62,362 nt of DNA, from the NCBI GenBank assembly GCA_019359095.1, contig JAHHHZ010000002.1, positions 1-62,362 on the forward strand, given 5' to 3'. Positions 28,554-36,594 of this stretch are shown piece by piece (position 1 is the stretch's first letter; each line of letters starts with the position of its first letter). Position numbers and translations under genes: made by a program. The DNA comes from Pleurocapsa minor HA4230-MV1. Lineage in GTDB: Bacteria > Cyanobacteriota > Cyanobacteriia > Cyanobacteriales > Xenococcaceae. Below the pieces are notes generated by a model. The model saw nothing but the letters and a program-made list of their open reading frames with translations, was not told the origin of the DNA and did no database searches.

Positions 28554-29498
28554 ATGCATCCTGAAACCGAACAACGTTTAGCTACTTTGGAAGTAATTTT
28601 ACAAAAAAATATAAGATATTATCTTCCTTGTCATGAAAATGGTGCTAACTTACAACCCTATGTTTGGAATACAAATATACAAGATAAATTCACGTCATTA
28701 AACCTAATTACATCTGAAGGCTGGATAAAAGAAACAGATCCCGAAGTTATATTTACAAACTGGCTATGGTCAGAACAAAATGGTTTGGCATCTCAAATTA
28801 TTTATCTTTACAAAAAAGATAAAGCAAATATTTTGTTAGACGAAATTACTAAAAATACAAGATATCAACATTATTATAATTTATTATCATTATTAATCGA
28901 CAACCTAGAAAATTTAAAAGCATTTAATATTAGCTGCAATGACAATTACTCTTTATCGCTTGTCGTTGGCAAAATTCCTGATCGTCAACGATGGATTTGT
29001 CTTTCTACAACTGTTCCTCAAGAAACACCTGAATTTATTAAAGATCTAATTCAGTGTTCGCCATTGATCGAAGAAGTAAGCTCTGATTTAAAAATAGAAA
29101 ACCTTTCAAAAGTAGAAACTCAAATTAATGATATTTTAATGCAATTAGATACTATTAATATATATGGATATTATGATGGTGGTTACTGTCACACCCATAA
29201 GTTCAAAGTAATTTGTACATCAGAAATTACTCAAGAGGCTGCCGTCAACAAAGCTTTATTATCATCAGGTTTAGTAGAAATATACAATTTTGAAAAATTT
29301 ACTATACAAGGAAGAGGAGGATGGGGTTTTGATAATTATGAAGAAAGTTTGACTAAATTTTTAAATGCTGTATTTCCTGATCTATTACTCTATCGTTTTT
29401 GTTTTTGGGATTACGAGCATCTTTATCTCTTAGGAAAAACAGGCGATCGCGATTTTGTTGGTGTTGCTCTCCATAGTCAGTTTACTTACAATCCTTAA
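28554..29498 (+). CDS. Hypothetical protein, two NuiA-like halves
   Basis: 314 residues from ATG 28554; a TTG at 28542 is also in frame. Two segments look alike: SLSLVVGKIPDRQRWICLST near residue 130 and LYLLGKTGDRDFVGVALHSQ at the C-terminus, each preceded by a helix (NLLSLLIDNLENLKAF; LTKFLNAVFPDLLLY). Both resemble the end of the nuclease A inhibitor of Anabaena (helix, then YVIGE..AGNLAGISTKV). So the protein may be a duplicated NuiA-type domain. The resemblance is from memory and by eye, so it is an inference. AT-rich codons match the LRV gene just upstream, supporting joint expression or transfer. Confidence 0.5.
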   Translation: MHPETEQRLATLEVILQKNIRYYLPCHENGANLQPYVWNTNIQDKFTSLNLITSEGWIKETDPEVIFTNWLWSEQNGLASQIIYLYKKDKANILLDEITKNTRYQHYYNLLSLLIDNLENLKAFNISCNDNYSLSLVVGKIPDRQRWICLSTTVPQETPEFIKDLIQCSPLIEEVSSDLKIENLSKVETQINDILMQLDTINIYGYYDGGYCHTHKFKVICTSEITQEAAVNKALLSSGLVEIYNFEKFTIQGRGGWGFDNYEESLTKFLNAVFPDLLLYRFCFWDYEHLYLLGKTGDRDFVGVALHSQFTYNP

Positions 29499-29686
29499 TC
29501 GAACTTGCCAACATCAAATACTCAAGAAAGTGCGATCGCCACTTCGGCAAAATCTAGTAGTTAACAACGATCCAGAGGAAGTAAGATTTTTAGCCAAACT
29601 ATTGTGCCGATTCAGGAAAATAGAGATTAAGATAGTGCGAAGGATTAGCTTGATTTGCATTTATCTATCACTATTTAATTTTAACT

Positions 29687-30235
29687 ATGGGAATTAATTC
29701 AATTGTTGAACAAGCTCTACAAGACGGCTATCTGACTCCGAGTATGGAAGCTGAAGTCGGCAGAATTTGTGATACAGCAGCCGAGTTATCAGTAGAAGAA
29801 TACATGGCTCTAGACAAGCTTATGGGTTCTCTACTCACAGGAGAAGTGGTAGCTGTGCCTCGTAAGCAATTTATTAACGTCATGGAAGAATTAGTTCTCA
29901 GTGAAGCGATCGCCCGTGTAGCCGAAATTGAACAAACCAGCGATTCTTCTCTAGATGTCGGGGATATTGCTGCTTATGCCCTAAACCGTTTACCTCCTCT
30001 ATATGCTACCACCGAAGAAGGGGCTAGTTATCAGCGTCAAAGAGCTAGGCAAGAACTACAAAATCTGATTCAAAAACAGGTTAACGAAGCGATCGCTCGC
30101 TATTTGGATCGCCCAGAATTCTTCCCCGAAAGACAGGCAATTAGCCAGAAAAACGATTCTCAAGTGGCAAGCCAACTCAGCAGCCTTTTAAAAGACTATG
30201 CCCCCAGCTACGAACAAAATAATAACTTCTCTTAA
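29687..30235 (+). CDS. ComFB-family second-messenger receptor
   Basis: 182 residues. The core around 55-135 matches the ComFB domain: FINVMEELVLSEAIARVAEI followed by LDVGDIAAYALNRLPPLYAT and TEEGASYQRQRARQEL. ComFB proteins of cyanobacteria bind cyclic di-nucleotides (the Synechocystis homologue Slr1970 has been described as such a receptor affecting cell size and motility). The paired Cys seen in Bacillus ComFB are absent here. The gene stands alone, 120 bases before sigG on the same strand. Confidence 0.8.
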   Translation: MGINSIVEQALQDGYLTPSMEAEVGRICDTAAELSVEEYMALDKLMGSLLTGEVVAVPRKQFINVMEELVLSEAIARVAEIEQTSDSSLDVGDIAAYALNRLPPLYATTEEGASYQRQRARQELQNLIQKQVNEAIARYLDRPEFFPERQAISQKNDSQVASQLSSLLKDYAPSYEQNNNFS

Positions 30236-30358
30236 ACTTTAGTTTGCTCAGTTCGATCGCGATTAAAATAACTGAACCAGCGCTCTTGGAACTTTTGTAG
30301 TTATTTTTTAGTCTAAAATAAGCATCCAGAAAGTCTATACTGAGGTTTATTTAAGTAC

Positions 30359-31015
30359 ATGAGTCTATCTCTTTCTGCATCCTGGTCAAAAGCTAAGATG
30401 AGCAATCAAAGCTTAGTGTCTCCTGAAAAACTTTCTAATTACGAGCTTATTGTTTTTTGCCAAGCAGGTGCCCAGCCAGATAAGGCAGCTTTTGCGGAAT
30501 TGCTGAAAAGATATCAGTCTCATCTCAATCGCCTGTTCTATCATTTAGCTCCAGATTGGCAAGAACGAGCCGATTTAGCCCAAGAAGTATGGATTCGAGT
30601 TTATCGTAATCTCCACCGTTTACAAGAACCTGCCAAGTTTCGTGGTTGGTTAAGCCGCATCGCCACTAATCTTTTTTACGATGAATTACGTAAACGTAAG
30701 CGTGTTAATCCTCCCCTATCTTTAGACGCACCTCGATATGTTGAAGATGGTGAGATGAGTTGGGAACTTCCTGATGAGGCTCCCAGTCCTAGTGATGATC
30801 TTGCAACCCAAGAGTTCTATGAGCATTTACGAACAGCAATATCTCAGCTTCCTGAAACTTTTAGAACTACAATTGTATTAAGAGAAATTGAAGGATTGCC
30901 TTATGAAGAAATTGCTGAAATGACAGGGGTATCTCTAGGAACAGTAAAATCTAGAATTGCTAGAGCTAGATTAAAACTTCAGTCGGTATTGCAAAAATAT
31001 ATTGATGAAGAGTAG
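30359..31015 (+). CDS. sigG: ECF-type RNA polymerase sigma factor, SigG group
   Basis: 218 residues with two sigma domains: region 2 (ADLAQEVWIRVYRNLHRLQE, FRGWLSRIATNLFYDELRKR) binding the -10 element, and region 4 (LPETFRTTIVLREIEGLPYE, then SLGTVKSRIARARLKL) binding -35. The linker between them is acidic and variable. An anti-sigma gene follows 150 bases later, the slr1545/slr1546 arrangement of Synechocystis. It will drive a stress regulon released by the anti-sigma. The ATG at 30359 is used; an internal Met14 (30398) would also start a normal protein. Confidence 0.92.
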   Translation: MSLSLSASWSKAKMSNQSLVSPEKLSNYELIVFCQAGAQPDKAAFAELLKRYQSHLNRLFYHLAPDWQERADLAQEVWIRVYRNLHRLQEPAKFRGWLSRIATNLFYDELRKRKRVNPPLSLDAPRYVEDGEMSWELPDEAPSPSDDLATQEFYEHLRTAISQLPETFRTTIVLREIEGLPYEEIAEMTGVSLGTVKSRIARARLKLQSVLQKYIDEE

Positions 31016-31165
31016 ATTAGTAAAGATAAGCAGATTATAGATAGCTGAGATCAAATCAATTAAATCAAATTGAATTGAAAAAGTTTTTGCTGTTTATAAC
31101 TAAAGATGATGCTGTGAATTAGTTAAAGATTATTTTTAACATTTTTTTATAACGGTGATGCCAAA

Positions 31166-31672
31166 ATGACATCCAAATTTGAAGATTTAAAACAGGATAA
31201 ATCTATGGCCAGCTTAAATAAAATGGAATTACCGAGCGATAGTTTTGAGCTGCTCAGTGCCTATCTTGACGGAGAGCTATCCCCAACAGAAAGACATCAA
31301 GTACAAACCTGGATCGATCGAGATCCTCAGACCAAGGCGCTTTATTTTAAACTATTAGCTTTACAAAGTCAAATGCAGGGTTTAGAAGCACCTCCTAGTC
31401 AAATAACTGTAGGAGAAATGACAGAGCAAGTATTCCAAGCTCTAGATCGTCAACATCATCAGCGCAGACTAGTTTTAAGTGGAAGTGCGATCGCTGTATC
31501 TTGTCTAGCTACCATAACAGGCTTAATCTTCGGAATTACGTCTCCAGGCTTAAAAGTAGCTCAGTCTCCCAACTCAGGCGAAAATCTCTCTGATAATGTC
31601 ATGTTAGCTGTAGCTCTAAACAAGCCTACCATTAACATTCCTAAGTCAGTAGATGGTTACAGTACCCAATAG
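31166..31672 (+). CDS. Membrane-anchored anti-sigma factor, SigG partner
   Basis: 168 residues. The cytoplasmic part has the anti-sigma fold signature FELLSAYLDGELSPTERHQV followed by WIDRDPQTKALYF (about 27-70). It lacks the His-Cys-Cys zinc motif of ZAS proteins. One membrane span lies at about 108-128 (LVLSGSAIAVSCLATITGLI), leaving a short outer tail. It should hold SigG inactive at the membrane. Position right after sigG supports this. Confidence 0.85.
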   Translation: MTSKFEDLKQDKSMASLNKMELPSDSFELLSAYLDGELSPTERHQVQTWIDRDPQTKALYFKLLALQSQMQGLEAPPSQITVGEMTEQVFQALDRQHHQRRLVLSGSAIAVSCLATITGLIFGITSPGLKVAQSPNSGENLSDNVMLAVALNKPTINIPKSVDGYSTQ

Positions 31673-31699
31673 CCAAACTCGCTCAAAAATCAAATCTAG

Positions 31700-32098
31700 C
31701 TATTTGAATTCAAAAGGAATTTCTAGTTCCAACACAATTTCATTATTATTATTGGACATAACAGAAGAATAATAGCGATCGCTGTCTATGCCGACAAAAT
31801 AAGTTGTCTGATCGGCTTGAGCTTGAAAAACACTGCCCCGAACAACAGCTTCAGCAGGAACCAAGATATTATTGGCATTCGCCTTAGATTGACGATAATA
31901 GTAAAATTTGTTGCCCAACTGGCAAATATTTATGTGATGGTTTTCTGTTTCAAAACCATATACTTTTTGATAAGCAGTATTAATATTGCTACATTCAGCT
32001 TTCGTGACTATACTGTCAGCAACATCAGATGATTGTCCACTCCAAAAATAGGAAGTTATCAGCAACAATAAAGTATTTTGTTTGCACCAATTAATCAT
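31700..32098 (-). CDS. Small secreted protein, unknown
   Basis: 132 residues. N-terminal hydrophobic stretch NTLLLLITSYFW suggests export. The mature part is a beta-rich domain with two Cys (AECSNIN, INICQLGNKFYYYR) that could bridge, and many aromatic residues. I do not recognise the family. It converges with the anti-sigma gene with 27 bases between stops. Confidence 0.6.
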   Translation of the reverse strand: MINWCKQNTLLLLITSYFWSGQSSDVADSIVTKAECSNINTAYQKVYGFETENHHINICQLGNKFYYYRQSKANANNILVPAEAVVRGSVFQAQADQTTYFVGIDSDRYYSSVMSNNNNEIVLELEIPFEFK

Positions 32099-32511
32099 GG
32101 CAAAGCTAAGTGTTTTAAAATGTAAAAATATTTTAAGATTTATTAAATAATTGAAAAAATATTCTGATACATTATCAACATTATTTAAGAAGAAAATTAT
32201 CAGTTATTTGTCTGATTATATTTCCTCAGCTTAAACTTAAAGAGTTAAGAGTTGGACAACGCCACAATATTGTAAAGATAATTGTATAAGTCCAGTCAGT
32301 TACTAGTTCGATTAGCGCTAAAGAATCAATTGGATTAATTCAGCGTAGAGAATTTTAACAAAAGGCTGTTGGGAAACCAGTATGCTAAACGTAAAAATTC
32401 TTAATAACAATTGTCATTAATTCGGTTTACGCTAACAAACTAGGTAGTTTTTTGAATCTTTGGTTACAGAATAAGATTTAGTACGTTAATCATAAAAATA
32501 AGGAATTTAGT
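32099..32511. other. 413-base spacer upstream of heme oxygenase
   Basis: Very AT-rich, no reading frame of note. The only element picked out is the 18-bp near-palindrome at 32402-32419. AAGGAA precedes the heme oxygenase ATG. Confidence 0.6.
32402..32419. promoter_or_regulatory. Possible Fur-type operator at the heme oxygenase promoter
   Basis: TAATAACAATTGTCATTA is an 18-bp palindrome with one mismatched pair, AT-rich and with ACAATTGT at its centre. Size and composition fit an iron-box style site, about 93 bases before the heme oxygenase start. Heme oxygenase is iron-responsive in several cyanobacteria. The match to a Fur consensus is only partial. Confidence 0.35.
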
Positions 32512-33228
32512 ATGAGCGTTAATTTAGCCACAATGTTGCGCGAGGGGACAAAAAAGTCTCACACCATGGCAGAAAACGTTGGTTTTGTAAAATGTTTTCT
32601 CAAAGGAGTAGTTGAAAAAAAATCTTATCGCAAGCTAGTGACTAGTCTTTATTTCGTCTATTCCGCCATGGAAGAAGAGATGGAACGACTAAAAGACCAT
32701 CCAGTATTGTCTAAAATTTATTTTTCTGAACTTAACCGTAAACAAAGTTTGGAACAAGATTTGCATTTTTATTATGGTGCTAACTGGCGCGAAGAAGCAA
32801 AAAACACCAAAGCAGGTAAAGCTTACGTGGCACGCATTCGCGAAATAGCTCAGACTGAACCCGAATTACTAGTCGCTCATTGCTATACTCGCTACTTGGG
32901 TGACTTGTCTGGGGGACAAATTTTGAAGAAGATTTCTCAAAGAGCCATGAATCTTACCGACGGTGAGGGAACAGCTTTTTATGAATTTCATGATATTGCC
33001 GATGAGAAAGCTTTTAAAAACAAGTATCGTGCAGCAATGGATGAGCTACCTATCGATCAGGCTACCGCCGAGAAAATTGTTGATGAAGCTAATGCAGCTT
33101 TTGGCAAAAACATGGAATTGTTCCAAGAACTTGAAGGTAACTTGGTTAAGGCGATCGGCGTAATGCTGTTTAATACTTTAACTCGTCGCCGTACTCGTGG
33201 CAGCACAGAATTAGCTACTGCTGAGTAA
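32512..33228 (+). CDS. ho1: Heme oxygenase (biliverdin-forming)
   Basis: Opens heme at the alpha-meso carbon to biliverdin, CO and Fe2+ using ferredoxin; first step to phycobilins. 238 residues. The proximal heme ligand is His17 in KKSHTMAEN. The distal helix is YLGDLSGGQILKK, where the Gly residues make room for O2. The final TRRRTRGSTELATAE is a variable tail. PcyA, the next enzyme in phycocyanobilin synthesis, is at 42822 in this window. ATAAGGA sits just before the ATG. Confidence 0.97.
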   Translation: MSVNLATMLREGTKKSHTMAENVGFVKCFLKGVVEKKSYRKLVTSLYFVYSAMEEEMERLKDHPVLSKIYFSELNRKQSLEQDLHFYYGANWREEAKNTKAGKAYVARIREIAQTEPELLVAHCYTRYLGDLSGGQILKKISQRAMNLTDGEGTAFYEFHDIADEKAFKNKYRAAMDELPIDQATAEKIVDEANAAFGKNMELFQELEGNLVKAIGVMLFNTLTRRRTRGSTELATAE

Positions 33229-33367
33229 ATGATCGAGTAAATGATAAATGGGTGGATAAAATCAAATATAAGATGCTTAAATCACTGATTTATCAGTAAA
33301 ACTAGAGATATCAAAGCTAATTACTACACTCTAGCTTTAAGTTACACAAAGATTAATATAGACAAAA

Positions 33368-33442
33368 ACAATCCTGAAAGTTGGGTTGCGGTTAGAACTA
33401 GGTTTAGACTTAGCTTAATCGCTTACTGACTCTCAGGATTGT
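33368..33442. terminator. Long inverted repeat between convergent ho1 and psb35
   Basis: ACAATCCTGA (33368-33377) and TCAGGATTGT (33433-33442) are perfect 10-bp complements, 55 bases apart. In RNA they could form a long stem between the 3' ends of the two converging genes. No clear U-run follows on the plus strand. A two-way terminator or a 3'-end stabilising structure is the likely meaning. Confidence 0.4.
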
Positions 33443-33486
33443 CTGCTTTTGAGGCAAATTATGGAATTTGAGACTTTTTTATACTT

Positions 33487-33720
33487 TTATGCTTTAGGGA
33501 GATTGTTGCTGGCGTAAGTATCTAAAGAAAAAGCAGGGATGCGCTCGCCATAATCAGTATCTTGTCCTGTAAATGATTTGGCTAGTAGTTCAAAGGATTC
33601 AGATTTTAGGTTGCGCTCATGAATGGGCTTAGTTTGTTCTCCGCGAAAATAAGCTTGAGTACCAATCACTGCTGCTGCTGTCCAACCAATCAAGATTACG
33701 GCAATTAATAGGGTTATCAT
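33487..33720 (-). CDS. psb35: Photosystem II accessory protein Psb35
   Basis: 77 residues with one N-terminal membrane span (LLIAVILIGWTAAAVIGTQA), then a conserved FRGEQTKPIHERNLKSESFE and DTDYGERIPAFSLDTYASNN. This is the pattern I know from cyanobacterial Ssl2148/Psb35, a small thylakoid protein found with CP47 and high-light-inducible proteins in PSII. The call rests on recall of the family pattern. It converges with ho1. Confidence 0.7.
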   Translation of the reverse strand: MITLLIAVILIGWTAAAVIGTQAYFRGEQTKPIHERNLKSESFELLAKSFTGQDTDYGERIPAFSLDTYASNNLPKA

Positions 33721-33959
33721 AACTGACCTCTACTTTGTTATTTTTTTAAGTTTTTTATCCTTATGTAAAATAATGTAACAAAAACTTGATTTATAAACAA
33801 GATGCAACAATTACGGTTTTCACTACCAATATTAATTCCAGCTAACATCGGCGATCGCTTCGGTGACAGTTGAAGGGTTGATGTTAGCCATAAGCTCTAG
33901 TCTTTTTAGGTAGTTTCTCCGCTTTGTTGGTAATTCAACGAGATTGACTGTTTGGCAGG

Positions 33960-34616
33960 CTAGCGGTTTTGTAAAATTGCTTTCATAACTGCTTTTGATC
34001 TTTCAATTTCTTCTGAAGAAGGTGCTGTTTGTTGCCAACTAGAACGTTGATTTAAATTTTCAAGCCATTTAGTTACTTTAGGATATGGTTCTAAACTAAT
34101 TCCGAGATTAGGAATTGCTGCGACTGCTGTTCCTGCGACGATATCGGCATAGGTTAATTTTTCTTGGACAAAATAAGCTCGATCTTTTGGTAAACTAACT
34201 TCAAAATATTGCAATACTGTCGCCATACTTTGTCTAGCTTGTTTAATTTTCTGCTCTTCAACTGCTATGTCTAACATTTCTTTCATCAACACAATCGAAG
34301 CAGGTGGCAGTTCATTTATGGTTATTAATTCAATCATGCGTACCTTAGCTATATCCTCAGCATTGGCAGGCATAAAAGAAGGATCGGGAAATTTAGCTTC
34401 GAGATAATCTAAGATTGCTAAAGACTCAAAAATTTTGAAGTTTCGATCTATTAAGACGGGAATATGATGAAAAGGATTAAGTTCCAAAAAATCTGGCTGG
34501 AACTGATCGCCATTGAGTTTTAATAAAATTGGTTCAAACTCTAGTTTTTTTTCTAATAGAGTTACCCAAACTCGACGGGCATTGATTGAAAGACGAGAAT
34601 AGTAAAATTTCAGCAT
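33960..34616 (-). CDS. Glutathione S-transferase family protein
   Basis: 218 residues from ATG 34616; the open frame extends 12 codons upstream to 34652 but MLKFYYSRLSINARRVW is the normal GST beginning. The thioredoxin-like domain has the cis-Pro HIPVLIDRN and the glutathione-contacting FESLAILDYLE; an all-helical domain follows, with the capping region YFVQEKLTYADIVAGTAVAA. The catalytic residue is probably the Ser at the start (YSRLS). Substrate unknown; stress defence is the usual role. Confidence 0.88.
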   Translation of the reverse strand: MLKFYYSRLSINARRVWVTLLEKKLEFEPILLKLNGDQFQPDFLELNPFHHIPVLIDRNFKIFESLAILDYLEAKFPDPSFMPANAEDIAKVRMIELITINELPPASIVLMKEMLDIAVEEQKIKQARQSMATVLQYFEVSLPKDRAYFVQEKLTYADIVAGTAVAAIPNLGISLEPYPKVTKWLENLNQRSSWQQTAPSSEEIERSKAVMKAILQNR

Positions 34617-34712
34617 GATTAAAACCTCATAATTACGACCAAAACTTTTCATTTACAATTTACAGCAATTGAAGCAAAGAGGAGGCGCTGAAAAATTAAT
34701 CATTGCTCGACG

Positions 34713-35618
34713 CTATGATTTGATACGCTGCTTTTCAATCTCGTTCCAAATCAGCTTGGCAGCACCCAACATTCCTGCTTGATTACCCAACTGAGCAGGA
34801 ATCAACTGTAGACCAACACGAGAAGGAGAAACCACTCGTTGCTTAATTTCAGCTAAAGTACTGGTAAGAAAAAATTCACAGCTAGCACTAATTCCCCCGC
34901 CAATAATTATCGCTTCAGGGGTGAGTATGTACACTAAGCTAGCCAGTCCTGCTCCCAAAACTCTGCCATAGTCCTGCCAAAACTCAAGAGCTGCGGTGTC
35001 TCCTGCTTGAGCTAACCATCCTATTTCTGCGGGTTCTTTGCCTGTTCGACGCTGAATTGCGCCAATCGAAGCATACTGCTCCAATGAACCTTGGTTACCA
35101 CTACGACAGGGATAACCATCAGGATTTAAGGTAATTAAACCCAATTCCCCTGCTGCACCGTCGCGACCTGTAAACAATTTACCGTCGATAAAAATTCCCC
35201 CGCCGACACCAGTTCCCAAAGTTAATAAAATAAAATCTTTAAATGCTCTACCTGCACCTAACCAAGCTTCGCCGATCGCCGCACAGTTAGCATCATTTTC
35301 TAAGACAGTAGGCAATCCTGTCTGCGCTTCCAGCCAGTCAGCAACGGGAATATTGTCCCAACCAGGTAGATTGATTGATTTTCTGGCAATACGTCGGGCT
35401 TTATCTGTAGGGCCAGGCATCCCTAACCCGATCGCCCTACAGGTATAATTTAGATTAAGTTGTTTAACTCCTTGAGCGATCGCCTTTACTACAGCTTGTG
35501 GATTAGCAGGTTGAGGAGTAGTCAGAGAAATCGTTTCCAGACAAGTGCCATCCTCTAAAAAACGCCCCAGCTTAATCGCTGTTCCCCCCAAATCTATGCC
35601 GATTACCTGCTCGATCAT
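34713..35618 (-). CDS. ROK-family sugar kinase (glucokinase-like) lacking the zinc site
   Basis: 301 residues from ATG 35618; a longer frame reaches 35675 but MIEQVIGIDLGGTAIKLG is the natural start. Phosphate motifs are GIDLGGTAIKLG and LTLGTGVGGGI, with the catalytic-region ENDANCAAIGEAWLG. The ROK zinc motif normally reads GExGH then CxCGxxGC; here it is GELGL and CRSGNQGS, so the His and two of three Cys are gone. No DNA-binding domain, so it is a kinase and not a repressor. Likely glucokinase, as in other cyanobacteria. Confidence 0.88.
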   Translation of the reverse strand: MIEQVIGIDLGGTAIKLGRFLEDGTCLETISLTTPQPANPQAVVKAIAQGVKQLNLNYTCRAIGLGMPGPTDKARRIARKSINLPGWDNIPVADWLEAQTGLPTVLENDANCAAIGEAWLGAGRAFKDFILLTLGTGVGGGIFIDGKLFTGRDGAAGELGLITLNPDGYPCRSGNQGSLEQYASIGAIQRRTGKEPAEIGWLAQAGDTAALEFWQDYGRVLGAGLASLVYILTPEAIIIGGGISASCEFFLTSTLAEIKQRVVSPSRVGLQLIPAQLGNQAGMLGAAKLIWNEIEKQRIKS

Positions 35619-35771
35619 TTGATTAATATTTATCTCAGTTAACTTAATAGTTAGTTGTACAGCTTTTTCGGGCAAGATTAAACTATGAACGATTAGTACT
35701 TAATTGTCTATAAATATCTAAATAGTTGAGTTGTTAGACAACGAATTACCTTTAGGAGTTAATTGTTAACT

Positions 35772-36572
35772 ATGAAACCTTTAAGTGTGGGAAATATTGT
35801 TAGTGCTGGGTTAAGAATTTATCGTGATAATTTTAAAAACTATTTCAAGTCGGCATTTTTAGGCTATTTGTGGATTCTTGTCCCAGTTTATGGCTGGGCA
35901 AAATATTCAGCTATGATGGGCATGATTGCCCGTTTAGCATATCAAGAAGTTGCCGAACAGCCAGAAACAATCACAGAAGCACAACGTCATGTCAAGCGAA
36001 GAATGTGGGATTTTTTGGTTGCGGGTATATTTGTCGGTCTAATCATATTTGTCGCCATTATTCCCTTTTCCATCATTGCGGGTATTGTAGGTGCGTTAGC
36101 AGGTTTTGTGCTGGATCGAGATTCGGCAATTGGCATGATAGCGGGTATCTTATTGATTATTGTTGCTCTACTGTTATTTATATTTGGCTTGTTATGGCTT
36201 ATTTCTCGGTTATTTCTGGTGGAATTGCCTTTGGCGGTAGAAGAAAATATAACTGCTACTAGTACCATTCGTAGAAGCTGGGACTTAACTAAAGGTTCTG
36301 TTGGTCGAATTCAATTAGTCGTATTAATTGGATTTTTAATTAGCGTGCCAATTCTATTAGTAACCAATATAGCCAGCCTAATTTTCCAAACATTGATTGG
36401 TGCAGGACTAGAGAATGCCCCCAGTCTTGCAGCTATCGGCACAATATTATACCTATTGCTAGCTTTTGCAGGAGGAGCCTTGATGATTCCTTTCTGGCAG
36501 GCAATTAAGGCTGTGGTTTATTACGATCTGCGTATCCGTCGTGAAGGTCTAGGCATGAACTTAAGAAAATAA
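35772..36572 (+). CDS. Polytopic membrane protein, unknown
   Basis: 266 residues with about five or six membrane spans, among them IFVGLIIFVAIIPFSIIAGI and GILLIIVALLLFIFGLLWLI. The opening LSVGNIVSAGLRIYRDNFKN resembles the start of DUF975/GDPD-membrane-type proteins, which are otherwise uncharacterised. An AGGAG at 35754-35758 is four bases before a TTG (35763) and 13 before the ATG (35772), so either could be used; the ATG is listed. It converges with the gene at 36595. Confidence 0.7.
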   Translation: MKPLSVGNIVSAGLRIYRDNFKNYFKSAFLGYLWILVPVYGWAKYSAMMGMIARLAYQEVAEQPETITEAQRHVKRRMWDFLVAGIFVGLIIFVAIIPFSIIAGIVGALAGFVLDRDSAIGMIAGILLIIVALLLFIFGLLWLISRLFLVELPLAVEENITATSTIRRSWDLTKGSVGRIQLVVLIGFLISVPILLVTNIASLIFQTLIGAGLENAPSLAAIGTILYLLLAFAGGALMIPFWQAIKAVVYYDLRIRREGLGMNLRK

Positions 36573-36594
36573 ATTATTGGTTTAAATTACTGGT

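Noticed and set aside
29455-29697. 80-residue frame overlapping the end of the NuiA-like gene
   Set aside because: It overlaps in another frame and the spacer 29499-29686 has no ribosome site or family signature.
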